Assembly (NCBI RefSeq): GCF_030811535.1
Contig: NZ_JAUSQX010000001.1
Location: forward strand, 124,001-188,000
Direction of reading: 5' to 3'
DNA: 64,000 nt
Source of the DNA: Trueperella bonasi
GTDB taxonomy: Bacteria; Actinomycetota; Actinomycetes; Actinomycetales; Actinomycetaceae
Shown here: positions 1 to 9,500 of the stretch, one piece after another
Layout of the letters: each line of letters begins with the position of its first letter
Position numbering within the stretch: position 1 is the first letter of the stretch
Program-made: the position numbers and the translations under genes
Notes under the pieces: model-generated
Databases searched by the model: none
The model's input: only the letters and a program-made list of their open reading frames with translations
Told to the model about the DNA's origin: nothing

Positions 1-744
1 GACCTCTGCGATGTTCGTGGCCGCATCACAAACTCGGAATTCGATCGTGCCGAATTTTGGCGAGGGGCGCACATCCCAACGAACTTCATCAAAATTGGAA
101 ATGACTCCGGTCTTCACCATGTCTTCGTAATAGGACTGCAAATCTTCCCATTTATCGAACTGACGAGGTGCCCCCGCTGTTGGTAACTGTTGAAAAACCA
201 TCGCCCGGTTATCGGCATATCCCGTATTTTTTCCGTTCCAAAATGGAGAAGACGCCGTCAAGGCTTGGAGATGGGCAAATCGAGTAAGTACTGCGCGTAA
301 AATCGGAAGAACTTTCGCACGGTCGTCAATACCCACATGCACATGGGTACCAAACACGAGCATCTGACGCCCCCAATACCGGGTACGATTTACCAGCTCG
401 GCATAACGTTCCGAATCAGTGACCCGTTGGTAAACCGGGTTCGCAAACGGGTGCGTACCCGAGGATGCTAACGCGATGCGCATGGGCTCGACGATTGGCT
501 GGAGAGCATCAATACCCCATTTGAGATCATCTGTGCAGCCAGCAATATTCTCGTGCGGGTGAGTAACGAGCTCAATGGTGTTGAGCATCATCTCGCCATG
601 AATAATCGTGGATTCCTTTTCGCGCTGGCGAGCAACTTCAAGAATGTGATCTGCCGCTTGTCGAAGATCATTCGAATCCTTGTCAATGAGCTGGAGCTCC
701 CACTCGATACCGACTGTGGAACGTGGTGATTTTGCAAAGTTCAT
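1..744 (-). CDS. Glutamate-cysteine ligase family 2 (YbdK-like carboxylate-amine ligase), partial
   Basis: The first 248 codons are present; the rest lies beyond the left edge. The N-terminus carries the family start GIEWELQLID (residues 12-21), followed by HGEMMLNTIELVTHPHENI, typical of GCS2-type ligases that join the gamma-carboxyl of glutamate to an amine such as cysteine using ATP. The ATG at 744 lies 2 nt after the TAA of the upstream amidotransferase gene (747), so the two are probably translationally coupled. Family members include true gamma-glutamylcysteine synthetases and carboxylate-amine ligases of unknown substrate; the sequence here cannot separate them. Confidence in the family is high, in the substrate low. 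Confidence 0.85.
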   Translation of the reverse strand, partial: MNFAKSPRSTVGIEWELQLIDKDSNDLRQAADHILEVARQREKESTIIHGEMMLNTIELVTHPHENIAGCTDDLKWGIDALQPIVEPMRIALASSGTHPFANPVYQRVTDSERYAELVNRTRYWGRQMLVFGTHVHVGIDDRAKVLPILRAVLTRFAHLQALTASSPFWNGKNTGYADNRAMVFQQLPTAGAPRQFDKWEDLQSYYEDMVKTGVISNFDEVRWDVRPSPKFGTIEFRVCDAATNIAEV

Positions 745-746
745 GG

Positions 747-1490
747 TTAGCCTTCGGATTGGTTTCGGTATCTGTCTACAAATCCGCTAATGATCATCGC
801 GGCATGTGAATAATCGAAGCCTGATGTGCGCGCTCGCACTGCGTCTAGCTCTCCCGGTTCAAAATATTTGCTTCCGTTGTAATAATCGAGCCGGATTTCT
901 AAGGATTCAGAGTCAATTTCAGGATGAAATTGTACGCCATACACATTGTTTCGATGCCGAATCGCCTGGACCGGGCAGTCTGGAGAGGTGGCTAAAACGA
1001 CCGTGTCCCTTGGTAGCTTTCCGATGGATTCAGCATGCCCCAAGATTGCGGGGAATGGATTGGCGAGCTGCCCGAAAATAGGGTCCTTTTTACCTTCGTC
1101 GGTCACCTCAATATTGACTGTCGTCAATTTTTCAAAGTATTGGCCGGTGAGTTCTTCATCGAGGCTCACCGCAAGGGATTGGTGACCGTAGCACAGCCCC
1201 AGGTACGGAATATCGTGCTCAACAACCACGTCGTTAACAGCAAACAAACTTTCTTCTGTAGCGATTTGTTCCGGGGTTTTTGATTCGGGGTCATCAAAGA
1301 AGCCGTACTGCGAGCCGGAGACGAAGATTCCGGCGTACTGCGTTGGATCGATTTCCGGCCGATCTTCGAGCGAAAAATAAACAATTTCGTCGTCGTTCAA
1401 GCGGCCAATTCGTTTGACTTCGGCGAATTCGTTAGCGCGGATATCTGCCGCTGTTGACGGGCGGGCTGCAAGAAAGGCGAAACGTTTCAT
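747..1490 (-). CDS. Class I glutamine amidotransferase (GMP synthase-like domain)
   Basis: A stand-alone triad-type glutamine amidotransferase of about 247 residues. The nucleophile elbow GLCYGH holds the catalytic Cys (about residue 100), and GVQFHPEID near residue 189 supplies the His and Glu of the triad, so it looks active. Such domains release ammonia from glutamine or hydrolyse gamma-glutamyl compounds. It is not guaA because the ATP pyrophosphatase half is absent. ATG at 1490 was preferred over an in-frame GTG at 1496. The stop is 2 nt before the start of the ligase at 744, which points to a shared gamma-glutamyl pathway (inference). Confidence 0.85.
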   Translation of the reverse strand: MKRFAFLAARPSTAADIRANEFAEVKRIGRLNDDEIVYFSLEDRPEIDPTQYAGIFVSGSQYGFFDDPESKTPEQIATEESLFAVNDVVVEHDIPYLGLCYGHQSLAVSLDEELTGQYFEKLTTVNIEVTDEGKKDPIFGQLANPFPAILGHAESIGKLPRDTVVLATSPDCPVQAIRHRNNVYGVQFHPEIDSESLEIRLDYYNGSKYFEPGELDAVRARTSGFDYSHAAMIISGFVDRYRNQSEG

Positions 1491-1522
1491 TGCCACAGAA
1501 TACCCAAAGCGGGCTTGCGCTG

Positions 1523-2395
1523 TCAGGTTACGTCCACGCCTGCCATGACGGCCGCCTCAGCCACCTCGAAGGGCATATCAATGCCGAGCCAGATCTTCTC
1601 GCAAATTGCCGCCTGGCCCAGCAACATACGAAGGCCCTCAACAGTTTTCGCGCCAGCTGCCTGCGCATCCGAAATCAGCTTGGTAATGCGGGGATGGTAG
1701 ACGGCGTCAGCAACCGTATGGTGTTTGCCTAGCCATTGTGGGGCGATCAGTGATTGGCCTGCCAGCTCCCCCATGCCCACGTTCGTAGCGTTGATGATGA
1801 TTGACGCTTCCTGTGTGGCGTCCTTGAGTTCTGATTCGTCTGCGAGGTCGTGCAAAGTTAGCAAGGCGCCCGTTTTCGCGGAAAGCTTGTCCAAAGTATT
1901 TCGAATCTGAGCAAACTCCGGCTTCATTCGATTGAACACACGAATTTCTTCCGCACCATCCAGCGCAGCCTGCGTCCACACTGCCGACGCCGCTCCGCCC
2001 GTTCCAAGGAGGAGGACATTTGCTCCCTGGATCTCGGTACCGGTGGCACGAATTTCGTTGAGCAGACCGGCGCCGTCGGTGTTGTCGCCCCGGATCTTTC
2101 CATCCGTGAACGTTAGCGTGTTAACCGCGTTCATCTCAGCCGCGACGTCGGACAGTTCGTCTATGTACGGAATCGCTTCGCTCTTAAACGGCATCGTGAG
2201 ATTCGCACCCGAGTATCCGAGTTCTTTCATGCCCGCGATGGCTTTACCAAGATCTTCGGGCTCGTGGGCGACGTACACGGCGTCGATTCCCAAATGACGA
2301 AAAACCGCGTTGTGCAGAACGGGCGACTTAGAGAACCGGGCCGGGCGCCCAAGAATTGCATAAACGGACGTGCTGGCAGTTGGAAAAACACTCAT
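1523..2395 (-). CDS. aroE: Shikimate dehydrogenase
   Basis: Reduces 3-dehydroshikimate to shikimate in aromatic amino acid synthesis, using NADP(H). The 290-residue protein has the substrate motif RFSKSP (residues 20-25), the catalytic Lys in LTMPFK (Lys71), NTDGAG (105-110, with Asp107) and the nucleotide-binding GTGGAA (131-136). The start at 2395 (ATG AGT GTT) was chosen because an AAGGAAA ribosome site precedes it and family alignment begins there; the open frame extends 43 codons further upstream without homology. It ends 33 nt before the amidotransferase gene on the same strand, so read-through is possible. Confidence 0.92.
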   Translation of the reverse strand: MSVFPTASTSVYAILGRPARFSKSPVLHNAVFRHLGIDAVYVAHEPEDLGKAIAGMKELGYSGANLTMPFKSEAIPYIDELSDVAAEMNAVNTLTFTDGKIRGDNTDGAGLLNEIRATGTEIQGANVLLLGTGGAASAVWTQAALDGAEEIRVFNRMKPEFAQIRNTLDKLSAKTGALLTLHDLADESELKDATQEASIIINATNVGMGELAGQSLIAPQWLGKHHTVADAVYHPRITKLISDAQAAGAKTVEGLRMLLGQAAICEKIWLGIDMPFEVAEAAVMAGVDVT

Positions 2396-2615
2396 ATGGC
2401 TATTGTTTCCTTTTATCAATGAAGAGACAATCCAAGTTTCCGTAAGCCTTGCCACCTTCAAAATGCTCTCGAAGAACAATAAATGAAAAGAATCGTACTC
2501 CGACGTCTTCCATTCACAGTTCACAATAGATCCGCCTTCGAAACAGGTCTCACTGACTCCGTCGCTAAGGCGCTGGCAAATGTCTTTAAATCATTAAAAT
2601 CGATAGGATCCCGCT

Positions 2616-3104
2616 ATGAATGTAGATAACCATGCAACGTATCCTGAACGGGAGCCAATCCCACGGAATTTATTGTGGATAATTGCCCTGACTGTTATTT
2701 TGTTTCTAATTTATTTAATTAACCCTTCTTTGCTCACATCGGACGCTGATTCTTCAAGCGGGAAGTCCTCCAATCGCTCATCCAGCTCATATGCGGAGGT
2801 GCGCCCCACTGCGATACTTCCTACCGAGTCACAGAATATTCCAAAACGCACGCAGCCTAGTTCGTCGTGTATATCCGCAATGATCGAAGCAGAAAATGAG
2901 ATGCAAGCAGGAGGTCTTTCAGATGAGAAGCTTTCTGCAACATTGGACGCATGCGAAGATAGAGCTGACTGGATCGCTGCAGTTCGTATACACCCATTCG
3001 CTATCGGGTTACATTCCGCCAACGACCAATGGGCCGAGGACGAGATCGCTCTAATTTGCCTTTCGGAACAAACACGGCCAGCTTGCCGAATTAGTTCTGA
3101 ATAG
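2616..3104 (+). CDS. Small membrane-anchored protein of unknown function
   Basis: A 162-residue protein that I do not recognise. Residues 19-36 form one hydrophobic segment (LLWIIALTVILFLIYLIN) after a short polar N-terminus. A Ser-rich linker (about 44-60) follows, then a soluble region with four Cys residues (SSCIS, LDACED, LICLSE, PACRI) that could form two disulfides if exported. Codon use looks normal and the opposite-strand frame has no homology. The ATG at 2616 follows a weak AGGAT site. It stands alone between aroE and the lipoprotein gene, divergent from aroE. Confidence 0.6.
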   Translation: MNVDNHATYPEREPIPRNLLWIIALTVILFLIYLINPSLLTSDADSSSGKSSNRSSSSYAEVRPTAILPTESQNIPKRTQPSSSCISAMIEAENEMQAGGLSDEKLSATLDACEDRADWIAAVRIHPFAIGLHSANDQWAEDEIALICLSEQTRPACRISSE

Positions 3105-3438
3105 CCTACTCGCGCCCCGCCTTAACCAGTAATGGGAAACAAGTGCATGCTTTCGTCACAAGAGCATGCTTCATCGACTCGCGTGTGGAACCAGACACAT
3201 ACAAGCGAACTGGCGGGCGGACAGATTTCACAGCAAATTCTCAGCGAGCTTCGCACTCACCCTTAAAGCCCGAATAGCGAAGACAATCCGCTTTTATTTC
3301 GACTTTTGACACTCTTTCAAAACTGCCACCATTTACCGAACTTATTCGAGGCAAGAGTTGTTTACTGTTATTTCTGTCAGCCCTTAGGCCGGTGTTAGAT
3401 CTGCACTGCAACGAGGAATCGCCCGAGGCATCTAAGCT
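3105..3438. other. Intergenic stretch without recognisable gene
   Basis: A region of 334 nt between two convergent genes. I see no tRNA, no coding frame with homology and no terminator-like hairpin with a T tract. Two GCATGC words lie close together near 3144-3170 but do not form a convincing stem. Confidence 0.5.
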
Positions 3439-4509
3439 TTAGAAAGCCGTGAATTCGCCGTCGTCGACGATGAACCCGCTTCCCGTCAACGCTTCCCAGC
3501 AGGTCAGATCTGTGCCGCTCGACATGCACATGAAGTTATTGAAATACCTCGCTTCACCCGGTGCCAATTCGATAACCGGATCGGAGATGGGGCCACCCAC
3601 GGCTCCAATTTCAATTCCGTAATCGAGGTCAGCCTTGGTCGACGGCCCGAGGACATGGTAATGGGTGTTAGCAATGGTTTTCCCGCCAAGGTCGAGTGGT
3701 TCTATCGGCCATTCGACGCCCGGGGTCAAGCAATACATGTTGTCCCACACGATATTGCAGATTGTTGACTTTTTGGGCGCGGCAATCGCTGCCTGCGGGT
3801 CGTCTAAGGAGTCGTCCCAGTTCATATTGAGTTCAGGGATTTGCGAAGGAATCTGAAACTCCATCGGCAGAGCAGTTACAGGAAGATTTGGGCCGTAAGC
3901 GGTTTTAACCGCTTCAGGGACCTTGAAGGCTTCCACCGGGATAGCAACAGGTGAAAACTCGTACGAGGGCATTTGCCCAGCCCAGACCACCTTCTTCTGT
4001 TGTTCATCCCACGTGAATGTTGAAACATGGGCGATAACTTCCGATCCGGCTAGCCCGCTGGGCCGATCAGCTGTATAGATAGCGCGAATAGTATTCTCGT
4101 CGATTCGTGAAACCTCGACATTTGGAAAATGCGAACTCGTTGCTGGTCCGATGAACTCTCCCTCGTGGAAAAGCATGAGTGCCATCGGCACATTTTCAGA
4201 TCCGTCATCGGAATGGAGCGCGACGACTTCAAGCGGCGCGCACGTATCGAAACCTTCGACCATACTCGGATCCGAGGCGATGGGATCCTGCCAACCTTGT
4301 TCGCTTGATTGAAACTTTTCTAGGCCCTCGACAATGGCCGCTTCTGCATCGATAAGCTCACACGTTGGCCCTTCCTCGACGGAGGTACCCGAGGCCCCAG
4401 TTTCGGATGGTTTCGGAGTTGTAGTTTCCTGATCGCTACCTTCGGAGGTGCTACAAGCTCCCAGCAGGATCGTTGCAAACGCCAATAAACCCAAACGTTT
4501 ACGTCGCAT
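3439..4509 (-). CDS. LppP/LprE-like lipoprotein
   Basis: A secreted lipoprotein of 356 residues. The start is a short basic stretch (MRRKR), a hydrophobic core and the lipobox LGAC with the lipidated Cys at residue 19. The middle region (LMLFHEGEFIGPATS, then FDTCAPLEVV upstream) resembles the LppP/LprE lipoprotein family of actinobacteria, whose function is unknown. A C-terminal part of about 120 residues has further Cys residues (ICNIVW, MYCLTP, NFMCMS, TCWEAL) and may be a second disulfide-bonded domain. A GAGGAG ribosome site lies 5 nt before the ATG at 4509; another ATG directly upstream (4512) is too close to it. Confidence 0.75.
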   Translation of the reverse strand: MRRKRLGLLAFATILLGACSTSEGSDQETTTPKPSETGASGTSVEEGPTCELIDAEAAIVEGLEKFQSSEQGWQDPIASDPSMVEGFDTCAPLEVVALHSDDGSENVPMALMLFHEGEFIGPATSSHFPNVEVSRIDENTIRAIYTADRPSGLAGSEVIAHVSTFTWDEQQKKVVWAGQMPSYEFSPVAIPVEAFKVPEAVKTAYGPNLPVTALPMEFQIPSQIPELNMNWDDSLDDPQAAIAAPKKSTICNIVWDNMYCLTPGVEWPIEPLDLGGKTIANTHYHVLGPSTKADLDYGIEIGAVGGPISDPVIELAPGEARYFNNFMCMSSGTDLTCWEALTGSGFIVDDGEFTAF

Positions 4510-4675
4510 CATTTCTCCTCTTGCCACAAATTCGATCACAACCGCTGGCATTTCCAACATTGGAAGCAGCACTTGCCATAGCGCGGTTATAGATAATAAC
4601 AACTTTCATGCAACCGCAGTCACATGTTTCGGAAGGGCGCTATAACACGCAGAAACCTCTTCTTCACCACGAAGC

Positions 4676-4708
4676 AAAAGAGCTGGGATCATCGATCCCA
4701 GCTCTTTT
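4676..4708 (-). terminator. Intrinsic terminator of tRNA-Leu
   Basis: A 15-bp perfect stem (AAAAGAGCTGGGATC and its complement) with a 3-nt loop, 5 nt after the 3' end of the tRNA. In the minus-strand transcript the stem ends in CUCUUUU, giving the U tract; it is also symmetrical enough to work in both directions. Confidence 0.85.
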
Positions 4709-4713
4709 ACCTG

Positions 4714-4799
4714 TGCGCGGAGGGGGACTTGAACCCCCACCCACTAAAACGTGGACTAGCACCTCAAGCTAGCGCGTCTGCCTATTCCGCCACCCGCGC
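4714..4799 (-). tRNA. tRNA-Leu, anticodon GAG
   Basis: An 86-nt class II tRNA with a long variable arm. The acceptor pairs GCGCGGG with the 3' CCGCGC followed by discriminator A. The anticodon stem CTAGC/GCTAG encloses the loop TTGAGGT, giving anticodon GAG (reads CUC and CUU). The T arm is GGGGGTTCAAGTCCCCC. CCA is not encoded; the next bases are CAG. A strong terminator follows directly. Confidence 0.95.
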
Positions 4800-4937
4800 A
4801 GGTATGCCCTAAAAGCAACAGATAAGAATCTATCACCACGCAAGGCGGCTTTCCAGTTTCGCCACCCTAGCACCGTGTGATTTGAGCCAACATCTGGTCC
4901 CATTTGGACTTTTCCTCAGACGCGATAGATTGGTGTT

Positions 4938-5417
4938 ATGACCTCAACGCATCCCGATCCTCATCGGCCAGAAGACCTCGTTCGCCAGTTTCACCACACC
5001 TACGGCATGCCAATTGCCGACGACGGCCCGAACGCCGATCGAGACCGCATCCACATGCGAATGAGTCTGATCGCCGAAGAATTCGCGGAACTCACGGGAG
5101 CCGTTTATGGGGCGCACGCACGTAGCGTGATTGAACAAGCATTCGAAGAAGCACGAACCACGGATGACTTTTCGCGAGACACAGTAGAAGTCGCGGATGC
5201 GCTCGGGGACCTCACCTACGTCATTTATGGAATGGCCCTCGAACTCGGTATCCCCATGGCCGACGTGCTTGCCGAGATTCAAGGATCGAACATGTCCAAG
5301 CTCGGTGCTGATGGCCAGCCGATTTACCGCGAGGACGGCAAAGTGCTCAAGGGGCCAAACTTTTATAACCCAAATATCGCAAAGGTTCTCGGACTCGAAC
5401 AGTCGCCAGAAAGCTAA
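4938..5417 (+). CDS. MazG-superfamily nucleoside/phosphoribosyl-ATP pyrophosphohydrolase-like protein
   Basis: A 159-residue all-alpha pyrophosphohydrolase. The metal-binding pattern of the superfamily is visible: EEFAEL (Glu47, Glu48, Glu51) in helix 1 and EVADALGDL (Glu84, Asp87, Asp91) in helix 2. Such enzymes cleave NTP-like substrates to the monophosphate and PPi. The C-terminal part (GSNMSKLGADGQPIYREDGKVLKGPNF, shown here only as a landmark from about residue 116) is typical of HisE-like stand-alone house-cleaning enzymes. It lacks the histidine-operon context, so a house-cleaning role is more likely than HisE. Confidence 0.8.
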   Translation: MTSTHPDPHRPEDLVRQFHHTYGMPIADDGPNADRDRIHMRMSLIAEEFAELTGAVYGAHARSVIEQAFEEARTTDDFSRDTVEVADALGDLTYVIYGMALELGIPMADVLAEIQGSNMSKLGADGQPIYREDGKVLKGPNFYNPNIAKVLGLEQSPES

Positions 5418-6034
5418 TTGCGAGCGGCACTGATAGAAGCCAGTACTGCACTTACGAACGTTAGACCTGCGCCAACAAACATGACAATCTGGCCCACGCC
5501 CCTGGAGCCACCGGCGTCGTAAAAATTCATGAGACCGCCATCACAAGCGATCGAAAGAAGAAAAATAAGAAGGCCCACCCCGGCGGTTAAAGCTATCCCA
5601 ACTACAGTGCCAATCCCGCGCGAATCCTTGGTCTTCCGCACAAAAACCGCATAGACGAGCACAATAACTGCGAGCACAAGCAGTCCGATCGAAATCCAGG
5701 CTGGAGCGTTCGACTCTAAAATATTCGCTGTCGCGAACGAGCCGCTGATCTCTTCATCCGAATCAGCAATGACATGATTTTCAGAAGAAACAAAAGGCAA
5801 AAAGACACCGACGATATAGACGAGCACGCCTGAGATCACACCGCTAATAGCAGCCTTAGTAACACCGGTGAACTGGCGAGGCCGCATAGGCGGGTAAACA
5901 CCGGATCCGTAGCTATGCGTACCGTACTGGGCACTGATGGCGTAATGCCCAGGGCCGCCATTGTGGCTAGCCCCACCATAGTGATCTGACGGCATGTGAT
6001 TGGCGGACGAGTTGGAATTCAAAGTTTCACTCAT
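5414..6034 (-). CDS. Four-helix membrane protein of unknown function
   Basis: A 206-residue protein with a polar Gly/His/Tyr-rich N-terminal region (about 1-55) and four predicted membrane segments (AAISGVISGVLVYIVGVFL; WISIGLLVLAVIVLVYAVF; IGTVVGIALTAGVGLLIFLL; IVMFVGAGLTFVSAVLAS). I do not recognise the family. The ATG at 6034 overlaps the end of the upstream gene (stop at 6027) by 8 nt, so the pair is translationally coupled. Its stop overlaps the end of the convergent MazG-like gene by 4 nt. Confidence 0.65.
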   Translation of the reverse strand: MSETLNSNSSANHMPSDHYGGASHNGGPGHYAISAQYGTHSYGSGVYPPMRPRQFTGVTKAAISGVISGVLVYIVGVFLPFVSSENHVIADSDEEISGSFATANILESNAPAWISIGLLVLAVIVLVYAVFVRKTKDSRGIGTVVGIALTAGVGLLIFLLSIACDGGLMNFYDAGGSRGVGQIVMFVGAGLTFVSAVLASISAARN

Positions 6035-6500
6035 CAACGATCTCCGCATCTTCAATGTCATCTTCCAAAGTGAGTGCAAGAATTTGCGCAGAAAGCTGGT
6101 CAACCGTCTGTTCAACGCTACGAATCTTTTCGCGGCGTTGCCTCGATCCCATTGCCTCAATGACGGGCAGGGCTGACTCTAGCGTATCGAGTTCCTGGCG
6201 CCACGCGGTTGCCTGCTGTGCAACCTCTACGGTGTTTGCTGTTCCGTACAGGTAAGTGGTCTGTTCGCGAAGAACCCCGATACGCGCTCTCAAACCTTCT
6301 ACGCCACGATTTGCCCCGCGGGTCTTAGCCAGTGAAGAGATTCGCTGCTTGATCGTGTCGAACAACTCTGGGTTTTCGCGAATCAGCTGGTTGATCTGCG
6401 GCCCGTAACGGCGCACGACACTATAGATTGCCGGACCTGCAGTTGTTGCTATCCGCAGCAGTAGGCGTAGTCTTTTCACTCTTCCCCTTCCAACGCTCAT
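6027..6500 (-). CDS. Coiled-coil protein of unknown function
   Basis: A 157-residue, charged, helical protein. A short hydrophobic patch (LLLRIATTAGPAIYSVV, about 13-29) follows a basic N-terminus, and residues 65-145 have heptad-like patterns consistent with a coiled coil; the end is acidic (EDDIEDAEIVDE). It may associate with the membrane through the N-terminal helix. Translation of the membrane protein gene downstream starts inside its last codons, so the two probably act together. I do not assign a function. Confidence 0.65.
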   Translation of the reverse strand: MSVGRGRVKRLRLLLRIATTAGPAIYSVVRRYGPQINQLIRENPELFDTIKQRISSLAKTRGANRGVEGLRARIGVLREQTTYLYGTANTVEVAQQATAWRQELDTLESALPVIEAMGSRQRREKIRSVEQTVDQLSAQILALTLEDDIEDAEIVDE

Positions 6501-6579
6501 TCCATCCTAGCCTCATACGCAAGTTTTTCCGCATGCGATACGAGTGTGTAGACCGTGGAATCACATTAGCGAACGCGAG

Positions 6580-9500
6580 CTAACGAAAGTCTCGCGACGG
6601 TATGTTGACAGCGAGATCGAGGGCTTGCGCGCCGTCGGCAATAAAATTCATAACTCCATCGGCACGCTCTACAGTCCCCCGGATAACTAGCCCTTGCGAG
6701 GTTCGTAGAACTTTGCGGTGTCGTTCCCACAGGCCAACGGAACAGACGACGTTAAGCAGGCCAGTTTCGTCCTCCAGTGAAATAAACGTTATTCCCGACG
6801 CCGTGTTGGGACGTTGCCTATGAGTGACAATTCCAGCTACCTTGGCTCGCTCCCCAGGCGTGACTGTACCAAGATTTTCAATGCTCAGTATCCCTTGATC
6901 AGTGAGGGTTTTTCGGAGGAATTCCATCGGGTGGGTTGCAATGGATATGCCGGTGGTTCGTAGTTCAGTAACATTTTCTTCAACTGGACTCATTGCCGGT
7001 AACTGTGGTGGCCGTGTACCCACATGAATACCTGGAATGCTTGGCTGGAAACATTCGCCAGCCCTCTTACCCGCATATGCCAACGCTTCAGCTGCCCAGA
7101 TTCCTTCCCGCCGCGACATCCCTAAAGATTTGAGCGCTCCGGCTGCTGCAAGAATCTCCAATTCGGCCGTATCAAGACGAGCCCGATGCGCTAGATCAGC
7201 TACCGAGTTGAATTGACGATCAGCTCGGGCTGCCAAAATACGGTCGATCCCTCCTTTGAGCCCTTTAATATTGGATAGGCCAAGCCGTAGCCCACGGCAC
7301 GGATCAGCACTGACCAACGGGTGGCTATTCACCTGCCGCCTAGGCGTTACTTCCACGCTGGAATGCTTGTAGGAATGGCACACGTCGACGGGCAAAATCT
7401 CCACCCCGTGCCTGCGAGCGTCGGCCACGAGCGTTTGGGGCGAATAAAATCCCATCGGTTGCGCGGCGAGAATTCCCGCATAGAAATTTTCCGGATAGTG
7501 CACCTTCAGCCAGGCGCTTGCGTAGACGAGATACGCAAAAGAAAACGAGTGCGATTCGGGAAACCCAAACTCTGCGAACGCTTCAAGCTTTGAGTAGATC
7601 TCTTCTCGGGTGGGCTCATCAATTCCTTTCGCGGCCATTCCCTCCATGAGCTGCCCGCGCAATTCACGCATTCGTTCATGGCTTCGTTTCGCGCCCATCG
7701 CTTTGCGAAGCTGATCTGCCTGCGAGGGCGTAAATCCGGCAGCATCAATCGCGATCTGCATCAGCTGTTCTTGGAAAAGCGGAACTCCCAAGGTTTTCTT
7801 CAGCGCATTTTCCAATAGCGGATGCGGATAGGTAACCTTTTCCCTGCCTCTGCGCCGATGAATGTACGGATTAACCGAGCCACCCTGAATCGGGCCGGGG
7901 CGGATGAGCGCAACTTCAACGACGATATCGTAAAACGTACGTGGGCGGATTCGCGGAAGAGTAGCCATCTGAGCGCGCGATTCAACCTGGAACACGCCGA
8001 TCGTGTCCGCGGCACACAGCAGGTCATACACTCGCGGATCTTCCTGATCGATATTGTGCAAGTCAAGAGGTTGACCGTTTTCAGCTGTAATTCCGCGTTC
8101 GGTAAGCTCACTAAACGCAATCCGCAACGCGCTGAGCATGCCGAGCCCAAGTAGATCAAATTTTACGAACCCGGCCTCAGCGCAGTCGTCCTTATCCCAC
8201 TGCAGGACTGTGCGCCCTTCCATGCGCCCCCAGCCGGCCGGGCACACGTCAATGACTGGCCGATCGCAGATCACCATTCCTCCGGAGTGGATCCCCAAAT
8301 GCCGAGGCAGACGTTGCAAACGCGAGGCGATCTCCACAACTCGTTCCGGCACCTCCTGATCCACACCCCACCGCTGCGCGAAACTAGTGGCCTGAGCTTG
8401 AACAGCCGGCTCCGCACTCACCGACTGCGCTGTGCTGGCTGACTGCGCTGTGCTGGCTGAGTTCCTTAGACGCTGGTGTTGTTCGCGGCTGCCGTCCGGT
8501 TGGTCTTTTCGGGGCAGTCTGCGCTCAATCGACTTTGCCCACGAATCGGACTGCCCGGCGTCGTATCCGAGTGCACGGGCCGCATCCCGAATTGCCGATC
8601 TTGGCCGATAGGTAATCACATTCGCCACCTGTGCCGCGTGGTGGCGCCCGTACCGTTCGTATACGTGCTGGATCACCTCTTCGCGTCTGCCAGCTTCGAT
8701 ATCTATGTCAATATCCGGCGGACCGGTACGCCCAGGTGACAGGAAACGTTCAAAAAGCATCTTGTGCCGCACGGCGTCTACAGCCGTAATCCCCAGTGCA
8801 AAACAGACCGCTGAATTAGCAGCCGATCCTCTGCCCTGGCACCAGATCCCTCGATCGCGGCAAAATTCGACAATTTCATGAACGATAAGAAAGTATCCCG
8901 GAAAGCCCAACTGTTCGATTACCTGAAGCTCATGATCAATTTGAGCCCACGCCTGTGGATGTTGCGAACGGCTTCCGTAGCGGCGCTTTGCCTCCCCATA
9001 CGTTACGTGACGCAACCAGCTCGCCTCTGTGTGCTCCGCGGGAGTTGGAAACAGCGGAAGCCGCGGAGCGACCAACGCAAGATCGAATGAACACTCCGCC
9101 CCAATTCGTGCGGCGTTTTCCACCGCATGCGGGTGGTCGGCGTGCAGTTGCATCATCTGAGCCCCGGACTTCACATAGGAAGGCCATGCAGGCATCCAGC
9201 CCCTATGTTCGTCCAGAGTTTGGTTTGCCCGTGTTGCGGCCAGCACGTCGGCGACGATCGAATCCTGCGGCCGGGCGCTGTGCACGTTACCCGTGGCAAC
9301 GAGGTCGACCTTCGCCCACGAAGCGAGCTCGGCCAGATGCATGTTGCGTTCGCGGTCATAGGGTTGGCGGTTGTTAGTCACCTCAACTGCCACACTATCC
9401 CTGCCAAAAAGCGCGATCAGCCGATCCAGGTACGCCCGGGCCTCATCGAGTGTCCACAGCCCGGGGCTTGTTTCTAACGCGCGCCGCAGCCCGCCCTTGC

